Translations under genes and position numbers: made by a program | Part shown: one piece after another, positions 41,867-49,617 of the stretch | Layout of the letters: every line of letters begins with the position of its first letter | Position numbering within the stretch: position 1 is the first letter of the stretch | NCBI GenBank assembly: GCA_964346395.1 | Contig: CAYFUT010000006.1 | Location: forward strand, 9,646-73,645 | DNA: 64,000 bases | DNA from: CAYFUT01 sp964346395 | GTDB taxonomy: Bacteria > Bacillota > Halanaerobiia > Halobacteroidales > Halobacteroidaceae | Direction: 5' to 3' | The notes under the pieces: model-generated | Told to the model about the DNA's origin: nothing | Database searches by the model: none | Seen by the model: only the letters and a program-made list of their open reading frames with translations

Positions 41867-43726
41867 ATGGAGAAAAAATTTAAAAGATATCTTATAATTT
41901 CTTGGTTATATTTGATTGCTGGTGTTCTGCTAGACCCTAGATTAGGAACTTTGGGTTATAAAGTCTTTTGGGGTGTAGGGGCAACTGCTGTATTGTTTTA
42001 CAGTATTCAGTACTGGCGAGCTAGCAAGCAAGGTGGAGAAGAAGATTTACTTGATTTATCGGAAGAGGTGTCCTTTAAAGCACAGCAGCTTATCTGGTTA
42101 ATTGAGGAAAATAATACTGAAATGGATAATTTAGTTGATTCTTTTGCAGAGGTTACTTCTGCTACTCAAGATAATGCAGCTAGTGTAGAAGAGATTTCAG
42201 CTGGGATTGAAGAACTGTCAACTTCTTCGGAAGCAATTAATGAAAAAACTAAAGAGATAGCTGAAGTTTGTGAAGAAGCACTAACCACTTCGGAAGAAAA
42301 TAAGACCTGGATTAATGAAGCTGGAAATACGTTATTAGAAGTTTCTACTACGATTAATGATTCGCAAGAGTCGATTACTAAATTAGCTGAAGTTTCGCAT
42401 AATATTGATAGATTACTAGAGGAAATTCATGATATTACTGATCAGATAAATTTATTAGCTTTAAATGCTTCTATTGAAGCGGCTAGAGCTGGGGAAGCTG
42501 GTCAAGGGTTTACAGTAGTAGCTGAAGAAATTAAAAGTCTATCGGAACAAACAGATAAATTAACTGGTGAAATTCAATCTACGTTAGAAGAATTCCAGAC
42601 AGAAATAAAAAATACAGAAGAGATTATTGAGGAAGGAACAGAAGAGATTGCTAATGTAGAAAAAGTATCTAATAAATCGGTTAAATCCTTTAATAAAATT
42701 ATTGATAATTTACAAGAAATTAGAGAATTTATTTTTGATTTAGTGGATAATACTGCCTCTCAGGTCAGTGCTACGCAAGAGTCAAGTGAAGCAGTAGAAT
42801 CTATTACTCAGGAAACAATGGTTATTTCAGAAAAAATACAGGAAATGGATGAAATAATTAAAAATCAAAGTGAGAACAGTGATCAAATTTCTGATTATTC
42901 TAAGAATTTGAATGAAATAGGATATAATTTACATCAAAGATCAGTAGCTGAAAAAGACAGCAATACTTTAGTATTTGGGGTTAATCCATTTACTAGACCG
43001 GATAGAGTTAAAGAGTTGTATATACCAATTATTGATGAAGTTAGCCGACGGGCTAAAAAGAAAGCAAAGACAATTATTGTGGCTGATTATGAAGAGTTAA
43101 TCCAATATATTAAAGATGGGTTAATTGATGTTGGCTGGTTTTCTCCTATGGCTTATGTAGAAGCTAAAAAACAATCTGATATTATGCCGTTAGTAACACC
43201 GGTAATTAACGGCCAACCTAGTTATAAGGGTTATATATTTACTAGAAATGATGGCAAATGTGATCACTTGTCAGAAGTGGCAGGAACTGCTTTTGGATTT
43301 GTAGATCCTCTGTCTGCTTCCGGTTATATCTATCCGAAAAAGTTACTCCAGGAAGCTAAAATTGATATAGATGAAGATTTAAAAGATAAATATTTCTTAG
43401 GTAGTCATGATAAAGTAATTGATGCTGTTTTAAATTGTAAAGTAGAACTAGGAGCTACTTATAATGAAGCCTGGGAGCGGGCTCAAGAAGCTGGTAAACC
43501 AATGGATAAATTAAAGATAATTAAAGAAACAGAACCAATACCAAAAGATGTAATTGCTGCCCGAGCTAAATTATCGTACCGCTTAGGTAAAAAGCTGCAA
43601 AAACAGTTTATGAATTTAGATAATGATAAAACAGGTCAGGAAAAACTAGCAGGCTCTAATATTGATGATTTTGTACAGGCAAAAGATGAAAATTTTGATG
43701 TGATTCGGAAATATAGAGCAGATTAG
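41867..43726 (+). CDS. Chemoreceptor with a C-terminal PhnD-like substrate-binding domain
   Basis: 619 residues. Two close membrane segments (about 9-24 and 31-47) leave almost no extracytoplasmic loop. A cytoplasmic MCP signalling hairpin follows, with INLLALNASIEAARAGEAGQGFTVVAEE. From about residue 362 to the end is a domain like PhnD/phosphonate-binding proteins (TLVFGVNPFTRPDRVKEL, DVGWFSPMAYVEA, AFGFVDPLSASGYIYPKK). The binding domain therefore lies in the cytoplasm, after the signalling domain, opposite to normal receptors. It sits between glycerol operons, so an internal phosphorylated metabolite is a possible ligand (inference). Confidence 0.85.
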   Translation: MEKKFKRYLIISWLYLIAGVLLDPRLGTLGYKVFWGVGATAVLFYSIQYWRASKQGGEEDLLDLSEEVSFKAQQLIWLIEENNTEMDNLVDSFAEVTSATQDNAASVEEISAGIEELSTSSEAINEKTKEIAEVCEEALTTSEENKTWINEAGNTLLEVSTTINDSQESITKLAEVSHNIDRLLEEIHDITDQINLLALNASIEAARAGEAGQGFTVVAEEIKSLSEQTDKLTGEIQSTLEEFQTEIKNTEEIIEEGTEEIANVEKVSNKSVKSFNKIIDNLQEIREFIFDLVDNTASQVSATQESSEAVESITQETMVISEKIQEMDEIIKNQSENSDQISDYSKNLNEIGYNLHQRSVAEKDSNTLVFGVNPFTRPDRVKELYIPIIDEVSRRAKKKAKTIIVADYEELIQYIKDGLIDVGWFSPMAYVEAKKQSDIMPLVTPVINGQPSYKGYIFTRNDGKCDHLSEVAGTAFGFVDPLSASGYIYPKKLLQEAKIDIDEDLKDKYFLGSHDKVIDAVLNCKVELGATYNEAWERAQEAGKPMDKLKIIKETEPIPKDVIAARAKLSYRLGKKLQKQFMNLDNDKTGQEKLAGSNIDDFVQAKDENFDVIRKYRAD

Positions 43727-43847
43727 GTAATTTAAATTTCCCTCTATTTTAAATCTTTTTCCAATTGGTGATGAAATTCACTCAGGAATCTGTTACAATA
43801 ACTAATAAGAAGATAAGTCTGGGTTAATAAAAGGAGGGAATGTTAAA

Positions 43848-44240
43848 ATGGTTGGTATTGTACTTGTTTCTCACAGCAAAAAAGTAGCCGAAGGAATAGA
43901 AGAGTTGGCTCGGGAAATGGTTCCCCGAGAGATTCCCCTAATTTCAATCGGCGGCGATGAAGATGATCGGATTGGAACTGATATAGATGAAATTATAGAC
44001 GCAGTAGAAAGTGTATATAATGAAGACGGGGTAATGATTATTGGAGATGTAGGGAGTTCCCTGGTGAACTCTAAGGAAGCACTTAATATTTTAGAGTTGG
44101 AAGGCTATAAGAATGTGGCAGTTAGTAATGCTCCCCTGGTTGAAGGTGGAATTATTGCTGCTGTAGAAGCTAATTTAGGAAAAGATTTACAGCAAATCAA
44201 ATATAAAGTAGAGAGCAAACGGATTATTGACTGGATTTAA
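43848..44240 (+). CDS. dhaM: DhaM phosphocarrier (EIIA-mannose-like), copy 2
   Basis: A 130-residue EIIA-Man domain with His9 in MVGIVLVSHS and VMIIGDVGSSLVN, similar in length to copy 1. It has its own GGAGGG site and a strong terminator after it, so it is a single-gene unit. It could serve the first dhaKL pair (31431-33074), which lacks its own dhaM, or act as a DhaM-like regulator. Confidence 0.88.
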   Translation: MVGIVLVSHSKKVAEGIEELAREMVPREIPLISIGGDEDDRIGTDIDEIIDAVESVYNEDGVMIIGDVGSSLVNSKEALNILELEGYKNVAVSNAPLVEGGIIAAVEANLGKDLQQIKYKVESKRIIDWI

Positions 44241-44270
44241 AGGATGGTAAATTTAATATGATGATTAGGA

Positions 44271-44309
44271 AAGTGGCTTATCGATTTTATTTTCGGTAAG
44301 CCGCTTTTT
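44271..44309 (+). terminator. Terminator of dhaM copy 2
   Basis: A 14-bp stem (44271-44284 with 44293-44306, G-U pairs) followed by TTTTT. Confidence 0.85.
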
Positions 44310-44323
44310 CGATATAAATAGAT

Positions 44324-44352
44324 TTGACACTGAAACTGATCTGATTTATAAT
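44324..44352 (+). promoter_or_regulatory. Consensus promoter of the thioredoxin reductase-like gene
   Basis: TTGACA, 17 nt, TATAAT: an exact sigma-A consensus, with about 110 nt of leader before the gene. Confidence 0.85.
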
Positions 44353-44472
44353 TATATTAGAAAATACTAATATATTAATTTATTTCTTTTTTGTTTAAGT
44401 TTGCCGGAGTTAGTAATTTGATTAGGAATGTCCTTTACATATAAAGTTAATCTTAATAATGAGGTGATAAAA

Positions 44473-45327
44473 ATGGCAGAAGAGAGTTATGATTTGGTAA
44501 TTGTTGGGGGAGGTCCAGCCGGGTTGTCCGCGGCAATTAATGCCCGGGCTCGAGATAAAAGTGTAGCTATTTTTGAAAGTGCTGAGTTAGCGAAAAAGAT
44601 TGACTGGGCACCCGAAGTTAATAATTATTTAGGCTTTAGTAATGTATCAGGCCCGGAGTTAGCTGATAAGTTTATAGAGCACGTTCGTGATTTGGGAGTT
44701 CCTATAATTCAGCAAAAAGTAGTTAAAGCTTATTCGATGGGTGACCGAGTAATGCTGACTACTAATCGAGAAAATTACGAGGCTAAAAAATTGATTCTGG
44801 CAATTGGAGTACTGCAAGAAGCTGAACTTGATGGAGAAGAAGAATTTGTAGGTCAAGGCGTAAGCTATTGTGCTACTTGTGATGGGAAATTATATGAAAA
44901 TGATGATGTAATGGTAATTAGTGATAGTGTCCATCATGAAGAAGAAGCTAATTTTCTGGCTGGACTTTGTGCAAATATATATTATATTGCTCAGTATGAA
45001 GAAACAGAAAATTTAGATGAAAGAATTGAGGTTATTGACGGAGAACCAGAAGCAATTAAGGGAGAAGAGACAGCAGAAAAAGTAGTTTTAAATAATGGTG
45101 AATATGAAGTAGATGGAGTCTTTATTCTGCGGGAAACTGTGCCTCCAACAGAAATTGTGCCTGGTTTGGAGTTGGACGGGAATTATGTTCAGGTGGATGA
45201 AGATTTGCAAACAAATGTAGATGGGGTTTATGCTGCTGGAGACTGTATAGGGGAGCCATTGCAGATTTCGAAAGCAGTTGGAGAAGGACAAATTGCTGCT
45301 TTGAATGCGGCAGAAGAAATTGACTAA
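44473..45327 (+). CDS. Thioredoxin reductase-like flavoprotein lacking the NADPH motif
   Basis: About 284 residues. The FAD motif VIVGGGPAGLSAAINAR, the redox disulfide Cys133-Ala-Thr-Cys136 (SYCATCDGKLY) and the C-terminal DGVYAAGDCIGEP are intact. Where thioredoxin reductases carry GGGNSA and HRR for NADPH, this protein reads VISDSVHHEEEA and YIAQYEE. This suggests it belongs with, or parallels, ferredoxin-dependent flavin thioredoxin reductases of anaerobes. The start is ATG at 44473, after GAGGTGAT. Thioredoxin or glutaredoxin-like partners could include the CDRC thioredoxin at position 8. Confidence 0.85.
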   Translation: MAEESYDLVIVGGGPAGLSAAINARARDKSVAIFESAELAKKIDWAPEVNNYLGFSNVSGPELADKFIEHVRDLGVPIIQQKVVKAYSMGDRVMLTTNRENYEAKKLILAIGVLQEAELDGEEEFVGQGVSYCATCDGKLYENDDVMVISDSVHHEEEANFLAGLCANIYYIAQYEETENLDERIEVIDGEPEAIKGEETAEKVVLNNGEYEVDGVFILRETVPPTEIVPGLELDGNYVQVDEDLQTNVDGVYAAGDCIGEPLQISKAVGEGQIAALNAAEEID

Positions 45328-45341
45328 AGAGAATAAATAAA

Positions 45342-45375
45342 AAGATAGCACCTAAAACAGGTGCTATCTTTTTTT
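45342..45375 (+). terminator. Terminator of the flavoprotein gene
   Basis: A perfect 12-bp stem (AAGATAGCACCT and complement) with a 5-nt loop and a T-run. Confidence 0.92.
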
Positions 45376-45595
45376 ATTTGTGGTATAATAATAAGAAGAA
45401 GTTGCTGAATAGGTTGCAGGCGATTAAAAAACTCTTTTAAAGTAGTAATATTCTTCACTCTTCTCTAAATATTGCTCTTAAATCAATGAATAAAATTATT
45501 TTATTTTAAAATACTTATAATAAGAGTAAGGAGTTTATAATTTTATCAAGTTTATAGCCAATCTCCTTAAAATTTATAGATAGTAGGTGATGCAA

Positions 45596-45991
45596 ATGAA
45601 TAAACTGGCAATAGTAGGAATTGGTGATGTACGACGCCGGGATAAAGGGGTTACAATCTATCTATTAGATAAATTACAGCAGATGTTATCTAAAGTGGAT
45701 ATTTCTTTTATTCACATTAAATCATCTGGTCAAGAATTATCAGATTTGCTAACAACTATTCAGGCGGATAAAGTGCTAATTTTGGATACTGACTGTGAAG
45801 TAGTAGAATCAGGAAACCTAAATTATTTGAAACTAACAGTAACTGGTGATAAAAGTTTTGAAGAGTTATTAGTAGTTACAATTGGAATTTTAAGTGATGA
45901 GTGGGGGAAGAAATTGTCAGGAACTATTAGTAAAAATTTTTTTGAAATCTTACAGAAAGTATTTGATTTGGCCTGTAGTTTATTGAATTAA
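45596..45991 (+). CDS. Small M52/hydrogenase-maturation-protease-like protein
   Basis: About 131 residues. The N-terminus VGIGDVRRRDKGVTIYLLDKL matches the GxGNxLRxDDGVG motif of hydrogenase maturation endopeptidases, with Lys in place of the second Asp; LILDTDCEVVESG fits the central Asp region. The C-terminal part, normally carrying the metal-binding His, is divergent, so activity is doubtful. No hydrogenase gene is nearby. The start is ATG at 45596, after TAGGTGATG. Confidence 0.55.
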   Translation: MNKLAIVGIGDVRRRDKGVTIYLLDKLQQMLSKVDISFIHIKSSGQELSDLLTTIQADKVLILDTDCEVVESGNLNYLKLTVTGDKSFEELLVVTIGILSDEWGKKLSGTISKNFFEILQKVFDLACSLLN

Positions 45992-46029
45992 GAAGTGAGC
46001 TAGGAATGGATAAATTAAATGCAACTATT

Positions 46030-46066
46030 GAGTAGCGACTTGATATATCAAGTCGCTACTCTTTTT
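46030..46066 (+). terminator. Terminator after the M52-like gene
   Basis: A perfect 14-bp stem (GAGTAGCGACTTGA and complement) with a 4-nt loop and TTTTT. Confidence 0.95.
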
Positions 46067-46085
46067 ATAAGAATATTTTTGTTTC

Positions 46086-46177
46086 CAACTTAGTTTAGTT
46101 TGAGTTGAGATTAAGCAAAGGGAATTGTTTTTTTAATCTGGTTGACTTAAAATCAATCTCAGTCTCAAGCTAAGTTG
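46086..46177. repeat. Imperfect inverted repeat upstream of the Fur-family gene
   Basis: Left arm 46086-46112 and right arm 46155-46177 pair in three blocks (CAACTTAG/CTAAGTTG, TTGAG/CTCAA, GAGATT/AATCTC), with four unpaired bases on the left. A T-rich stretch lies in the loop. It is just upstream of the promoter at 46203. The origin or role is unknown. Confidence 0.4.
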
Positions 46178-46202
46178 TTTCAACTAGAATAAGGGAAGAA
46201 AG

Positions 46203-46232
46203 TTGACAGTGCCTGGGAATGTAATGTATAAT
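46203..46232 (+). promoter_or_regulatory. Promoter of the Fur-family gene
   Basis: TTGACA, 18 nt, TATAAT, followed by a leader of about 30 nt. Confidence 0.75.
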
Positions 46233-46267
46233 TAAAATAAATTCTGAACTTAGTGGGTGAGATAATT

Positions 46268-46705
46268 ATGAAGGAAGAAATTGAACAGTTGAAAAAAATG
46301 TTGGCAGCAGAAAATTATAAACTGACGTCACAGCGGGAACAGATTTTAAAGATACTTCTCGATAAGGAAGGAGAACATCTCAGTGCTGAAGAGGTATATA
46401 ATATATTACAGGAGAAAAAATTGGGGATTGGGTTGGCTACTGTTTACAGAACTTTGGAATTGTTTTGTGAATTAGGGATTGTCCAACAGCTTGATTTTGA
46501 TGAAGATAGGCGCCGTTATGAGTTAAGGCAGGGCGATAGTATTCATCACCATCATTTAGTTTGTTTTAAGTGCGGGCGGGTAATTGAATTTAATGATCAG
46601 ATTTTAGAAGATTTTGAAGAAAATCTACAGGATAAGTATAATTTCGAAGTAGAAGAGCACCAGATAAAGTTTTACGGATACTGCGAGGAATGTAAAAAAG
46701 AATAA
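46268..46705 (+). CDS. Fur-family metalloregulator (Fur/PerR/Zur group)
   Basis: About 145 residues. The winged helix (YKLTSQREQILKIL to IGLATVYRTLELFCELGIV) is followed by the HHHHLVCFKCGRVIEF metal region and the C-terminal YGYCEECKK Cys pair, giving two CxxC zinc sites. The residues cannot separate Fur from PerR or Zur with confidence. ATG at 46268 is preferred to an upstream GTG that lies in the ribosome site. Confidence 0.88.
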   Translation: MKEEIEQLKKMLAAENYKLTSQREQILKILLDKEGEHLSAEEVYNILQEKKLGIGLATVYRTLELFCELGIVQQLDFDEDRRRYELRQGDSIHHHHLVCFKCGRVIEFNDQILEDFEENLQDKYNFEVEEHQIKFYGYCEECKKE

Positions 46706-46717
46706 CCTTTGGTTTAG

Positions 46718-46745
46718 AGATTCCAGGCAGCTGGAGTCTTTTTCT
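46718..46745 (+). terminator. Terminator after the Fur-family gene
   Basis: A 9-bp stem (AGATTCCAG with CTGGAGTCT) with a 4-nt loop and TTTTTCT. Confidence 0.8.
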
Positions 46746-46788
46746 GTAATTTAAGGGTATTTTTTAAGTAAGTAAGGTGATAATAACT

Positions 46789-48174
46789 ATGGAAAAAATA
46801 TCAATAATTAATAAATCATTGAATCGGATTAGCACTTCTGGATACTTAGTGGGCGGTTTTGTCAGGGACTTATTACTAGAGAAATCAGCAGCAGATATTG
46901 ATTTAGTGATTGACGAGGAGGTAAAAGAAATAGCAGTTGAATTTGCCCGCCGGACTGACGGCAATTTTGTAGTCTTGGATGAAAAAAGGAAGAATTATCG
47001 AGTGGTAGTTGATGAAGAAATTTATGATTTTTCTCTGCTGCAGGGCAGGTCAATCAGTGAAGACCTGTTAAGGCGAGATTTTACTATTAATGCTTGTGCC
47101 TTGCCGCTGACTAAAAAAGTAGTAGATGAATTAATAGCAGAGAACTGCCCAGAAGCAGAAATAATAGCTTTGGAATCAAGTCGCAAGGATTTAGAACAGG
47201 GAAAAATTCGAGCAACTAATCAAAATACATTTACAGATGATCCGCTGCGTCTGCTGCGAGCAGTCAGATTTAAGGCAGAATTAGGCTATGAAATAGTGGC
47301 TGAGACTGAGCGAAAGATGCAGCAGGCGGCAGGAAAATTAGTTACAGCGGCAGCTGAGCGCATTAAAGATGAATTAATGAAAATTTTCCAGGCTCCTCAG
47401 GCCGCGTTTAATACAGCATACTTAGAGGAGAAATTTGGAGTATTTTCGCTGCTAATTTCTGATGTCAGTGAATTGAAAAAGAGAGGACAATGCAAATACC
47501 ATCAAGAAGATATCTGGACTCATTCAGTATATGCAGTAGAAAAATTAGAACAGTTGGCAGCAGATGAATTTTGGGCTCAGCGAATAAAAAAGGATAATTG
47601 GCCGCTGCTTAAATTAGGGGGAGTAGTACATGATATAGGAAAGTTATTGACCGAAGAGGTGGTAGAGGGAAAAACTTGTTTTTACGGTCATCAAAAAGAA
47701 GGAGCCCCTTATGTGGCATCTATCTTAGAACAATTAGCTTTTAGCAGACGGGAAATCAAATATATGAAGACTCTAGTTAGGTATCATATGCGGCCGCTAA
47801 ATCTATATTCAGCCGAAGATTTAACCTTTAAGGGGAAGTACCGCCTGTTCAGGGCTATAGAAGATTGGACGCCGGATGTCTGTCTGTTAGCAGCAGCGGA
47901 TATGTTGAGTACAGTAAATTTGAATGGTGGGGGAGCGGCAGCAGGTAGCCGCCAGTTTTTGCGGGACTTAGTGCGGGAGCGGGAAGAACAAACAGCTAAA
48001 ACTGAACCACAATTAGTTTCTGGGAATGATATTATGGATACTTTTTCGGTGCCCGAAGGTCCGAGAGTGGGAGAACTGCTAGCGGTAGTAAAAGAAGCTC
48101 AAGCAGCAGGAAAAATTAATACTAGGGAGGAAGCCCTCAATTATTTACAGGAAATAATTGACAATCAGGGCTAG
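46789..48174 (+). CDS. cca: CCA tRNA nucleotidyltransferase / poly(A) polymerase family with HD domain
   Basis: About 461 residues. The nucleotidyltransferase head has GYLVGGFVRDLLLEKSAADIDLVI and LLRRDFTINACA; RNA-binding domain follows with DDPLRLLRAVRFKAELGYEI; the C-terminal HD domain has VVHDIGK (residues about 280-286) and ADMLS. The HD domain suggests an extra 2',3'-cyclic phosphodiesterase or phosphatase activity as in other HD-containing CCA enzymes. CCA-adding and A-adding members cannot be told apart by eye. selC encodes its CCA, but other tRNAs may not. Confidence 0.88.
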   Translation: MEKISIINKSLNRISTSGYLVGGFVRDLLLEKSAADIDLVIDEEVKEIAVEFARRTDGNFVVLDEKRKNYRVVVDEEIYDFSLLQGRSISEDLLRRDFTINACALPLTKKVVDELIAENCPEAEIIALESSRKDLEQGKIRATNQNTFTDDPLRLLRAVRFKAELGYEIVAETERKMQQAAGKLVTAAAERIKDELMKIFQAPQAAFNTAYLEEKFGVFSLLISDVSELKKRGQCKYHQEDIWTHSVYAVEKLEQLAADEFWAQRIKKDNWPLLKLGGVVHDIGKLLTEEVVEGKTCFYGHQKEGAPYVASILEQLAFSRREIKYMKTLVRYHMRPLNLYSAEDLTFKGKYRLFRAIEDWTPDVCLLAAADMLSTVNLNGGGAAAGSRQFLRDLVREREEQTAKTEPQLVSGNDIMDTFSVPEGPRVGELLAVVKEAQAAGKINTREEALNYLQEIIDNQG

Positions 48175-48186
48175 CTAGTTTACAAT
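48158..48186 (+). promoter_or_regulatory. Promoter overlapping the 3' end of cca
   Basis: TTGACA, 17 nt, TACAAT; the -35 is inside the last codons of cca. It would drive the metallo-beta-lactamase gene. Confidence 0.65.
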
Positions 48187-48224
48187 GGAAGTAAAAGAGT
48201 TGGAGTAGGCAAGGAGGAATAAGA

Positions 48225-48968
48225 GTGAAGTTGACTGTGTTGGGTAATCGATCTCCCTATCCTATTCAAGGCGCCGGGGGATCGGGGTATTTACTGCAGA
48301 CAGCAGGACAAAATATTTTACTGGATGTTGGCCCGGGGACACTACATAATTTGGACTGCTTAATTGATTATCATCAGTTAGATGCAGTTATTATTTCTCA
48401 TTTACATGAGGATCACTGGCTTGATCTGTATCCTTTGCATTATGCAATTAAACGGAGTTTGCAGCAGGGACAGCGTAAAGATGCTTTAGCAGTTTATTTG
48501 CCTTTTAGCGAAGGGATAGAAGCTGAATATTTACAGCAGAAATTAGGGCAGGAGTATCACCTACAGCCAATTGGAGAGGATAAAGAAATTAAGTTAAAGG
48601 ATGTAAGAATTACATTTAGGCAGACGCAGCATTCGAAAGAGTGTTATGCTTTGCGGGTTGAACAGTTTGGACGGGCTTTAGGTTATACAGCCGATACAGC
48701 TTGGGATCCCAGTTTGGCTGAATTTCTGGCAGATGTAGATTTAATGTTAGCAGAAGCTACTTTGTTAAATGAAGATCAGGATGGTACTTTGCCGCATTTA
48801 ACTGTTCAGGAGGCAGTAGAGTTGGGGCATTTGGCCCGGGCAGATAAGACTATTTTAACTCATTTAGGCTCAGAATATGATAAAGAAGAAATAATCCGCC
48901 AGATTCCGACGTCTGCTTTTGATATTGAAGTTAGCAAGGTGCTTAAGAGTTACTATATACTTTTTTAA
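48225..48968 (+). CDS. Metallo-beta-lactamase-fold hydrolase (YhfI/RNase Z-like)
   Basis: A 247-residue protein with the SHLHEDHWLDLYP metal motif, LDVGPGTLHNL upstream, GYTADTAW near residue 155 and a late TILTHLG histidine. It resembles the YhfI/RNase Z group of phosphodiesterases but lacks the long exosite arm of tRNase Z. GTG start after AAGGAGG. The substrate is unknown. Confidence 0.82.
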   Translation: MKLTVLGNRSPYPIQGAGGSGYLLQTAGQNILLDVGPGTLHNLDCLIDYHQLDAVIISHLHEDHWLDLYPLHYAIKRSLQQGQRKDALAVYLPFSEGIEAEYLQQKLGQEYHLQPIGEDKEIKLKDVRITFRQTQHSKECYALRVEQFGRALGYTADTAWDPSLAEFLADVDLMLAEATLLNEDQDGTLPHLTVQEAVELGHLARADKTILTHLGSEYDKEEIIRQIPTSAFDIEVSKVLKSYYILF

Positions 48969-49020
48969 ATAAAAAATATACTGTATAATTGCAGAACTAA
49001 ATTTAGTGAGGTGGGAAACT

Positions 49021-49617
49021 ATGAAATTATTTTTAGCTACTGGCAATCAGCATAAAGTAAAAGAGATGAAAAAGTTACTGTCGGATACTGATGTAGAGCT
49101 ATTATCACAGGCTGATTATAATCAACTACCAGAAGTAATTGAAGATAGAGAAACTTTTTGCGGCAATGCCCTCAAGAAAGCGCAAGAAATAGGAACTTAT
49201 GTTAACTTGCCAGCAATTGCTGATGATTCAGGACTAGTAGTAGAGGCTTTGAATGGTAAACCAGGAGTCTATTCGGCGCGGTTTGCAGGTCCCCAGGCTA
49301 CAGATGAAGATAATAATCAGAAATTGCTTAAGTTGTTGGCAGAGGTACCTACTGGAGAGCGTCAGGCTCGTTTTACTTGTGCTATGGCATTCGTCAGTCC
49401 AGAGGGGGAGGAGGAAATAGTAGTTGGTAACTGCCCAGGTGAAATTGCCCGTCAGCCGCAGGGAAAGACAGGTTTTGGTTATGATCCTTTATTTGTTCCG
49501 GAAGGCTATAGTCAAAGTTTTGCTCAATTAGGAGCAGAAGTAAAAAATAAAATCAGCCACCGAGCTAAGGCACTACAGAAGATGAAACGGGTATTAAAGC
49601 AGAAAGATTTGGTATAG
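49021..49617 (+). CDS. rdgB: XTP/dITP diphosphatase
   Basis: About 198 residues of the Ham1/RdgB family: LFLATGNQHKVKEM, ETFCGNALKKA, ADDSGLVVEALNGKPGVYSARFAG, TGFGYDPLFVPEG and a C-terminal KNKISHRAKAL. It cleaves non-canonical purine nucleoside triphosphates. ATG at 49021 follows GAGGTGG. The next gene starts directly after this stop. Confidence 0.95.
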   Translation: MKLFLATGNQHKVKEMKKLLSDTDVELLSQADYNQLPEVIEDRETFCGNALKKAQEIGTYVNLPAIADDSGLVVEALNGKPGVYSARFAGPQATDEDNNQKLLKLLAEVPTGERQARFTCAMAFVSPEGEEEIVVGNCPGEIARQPQGKTGFGYDPLFVPEGYSQSFAQLGAEVKNKISHRAKALQKMKRVLKQKDLV

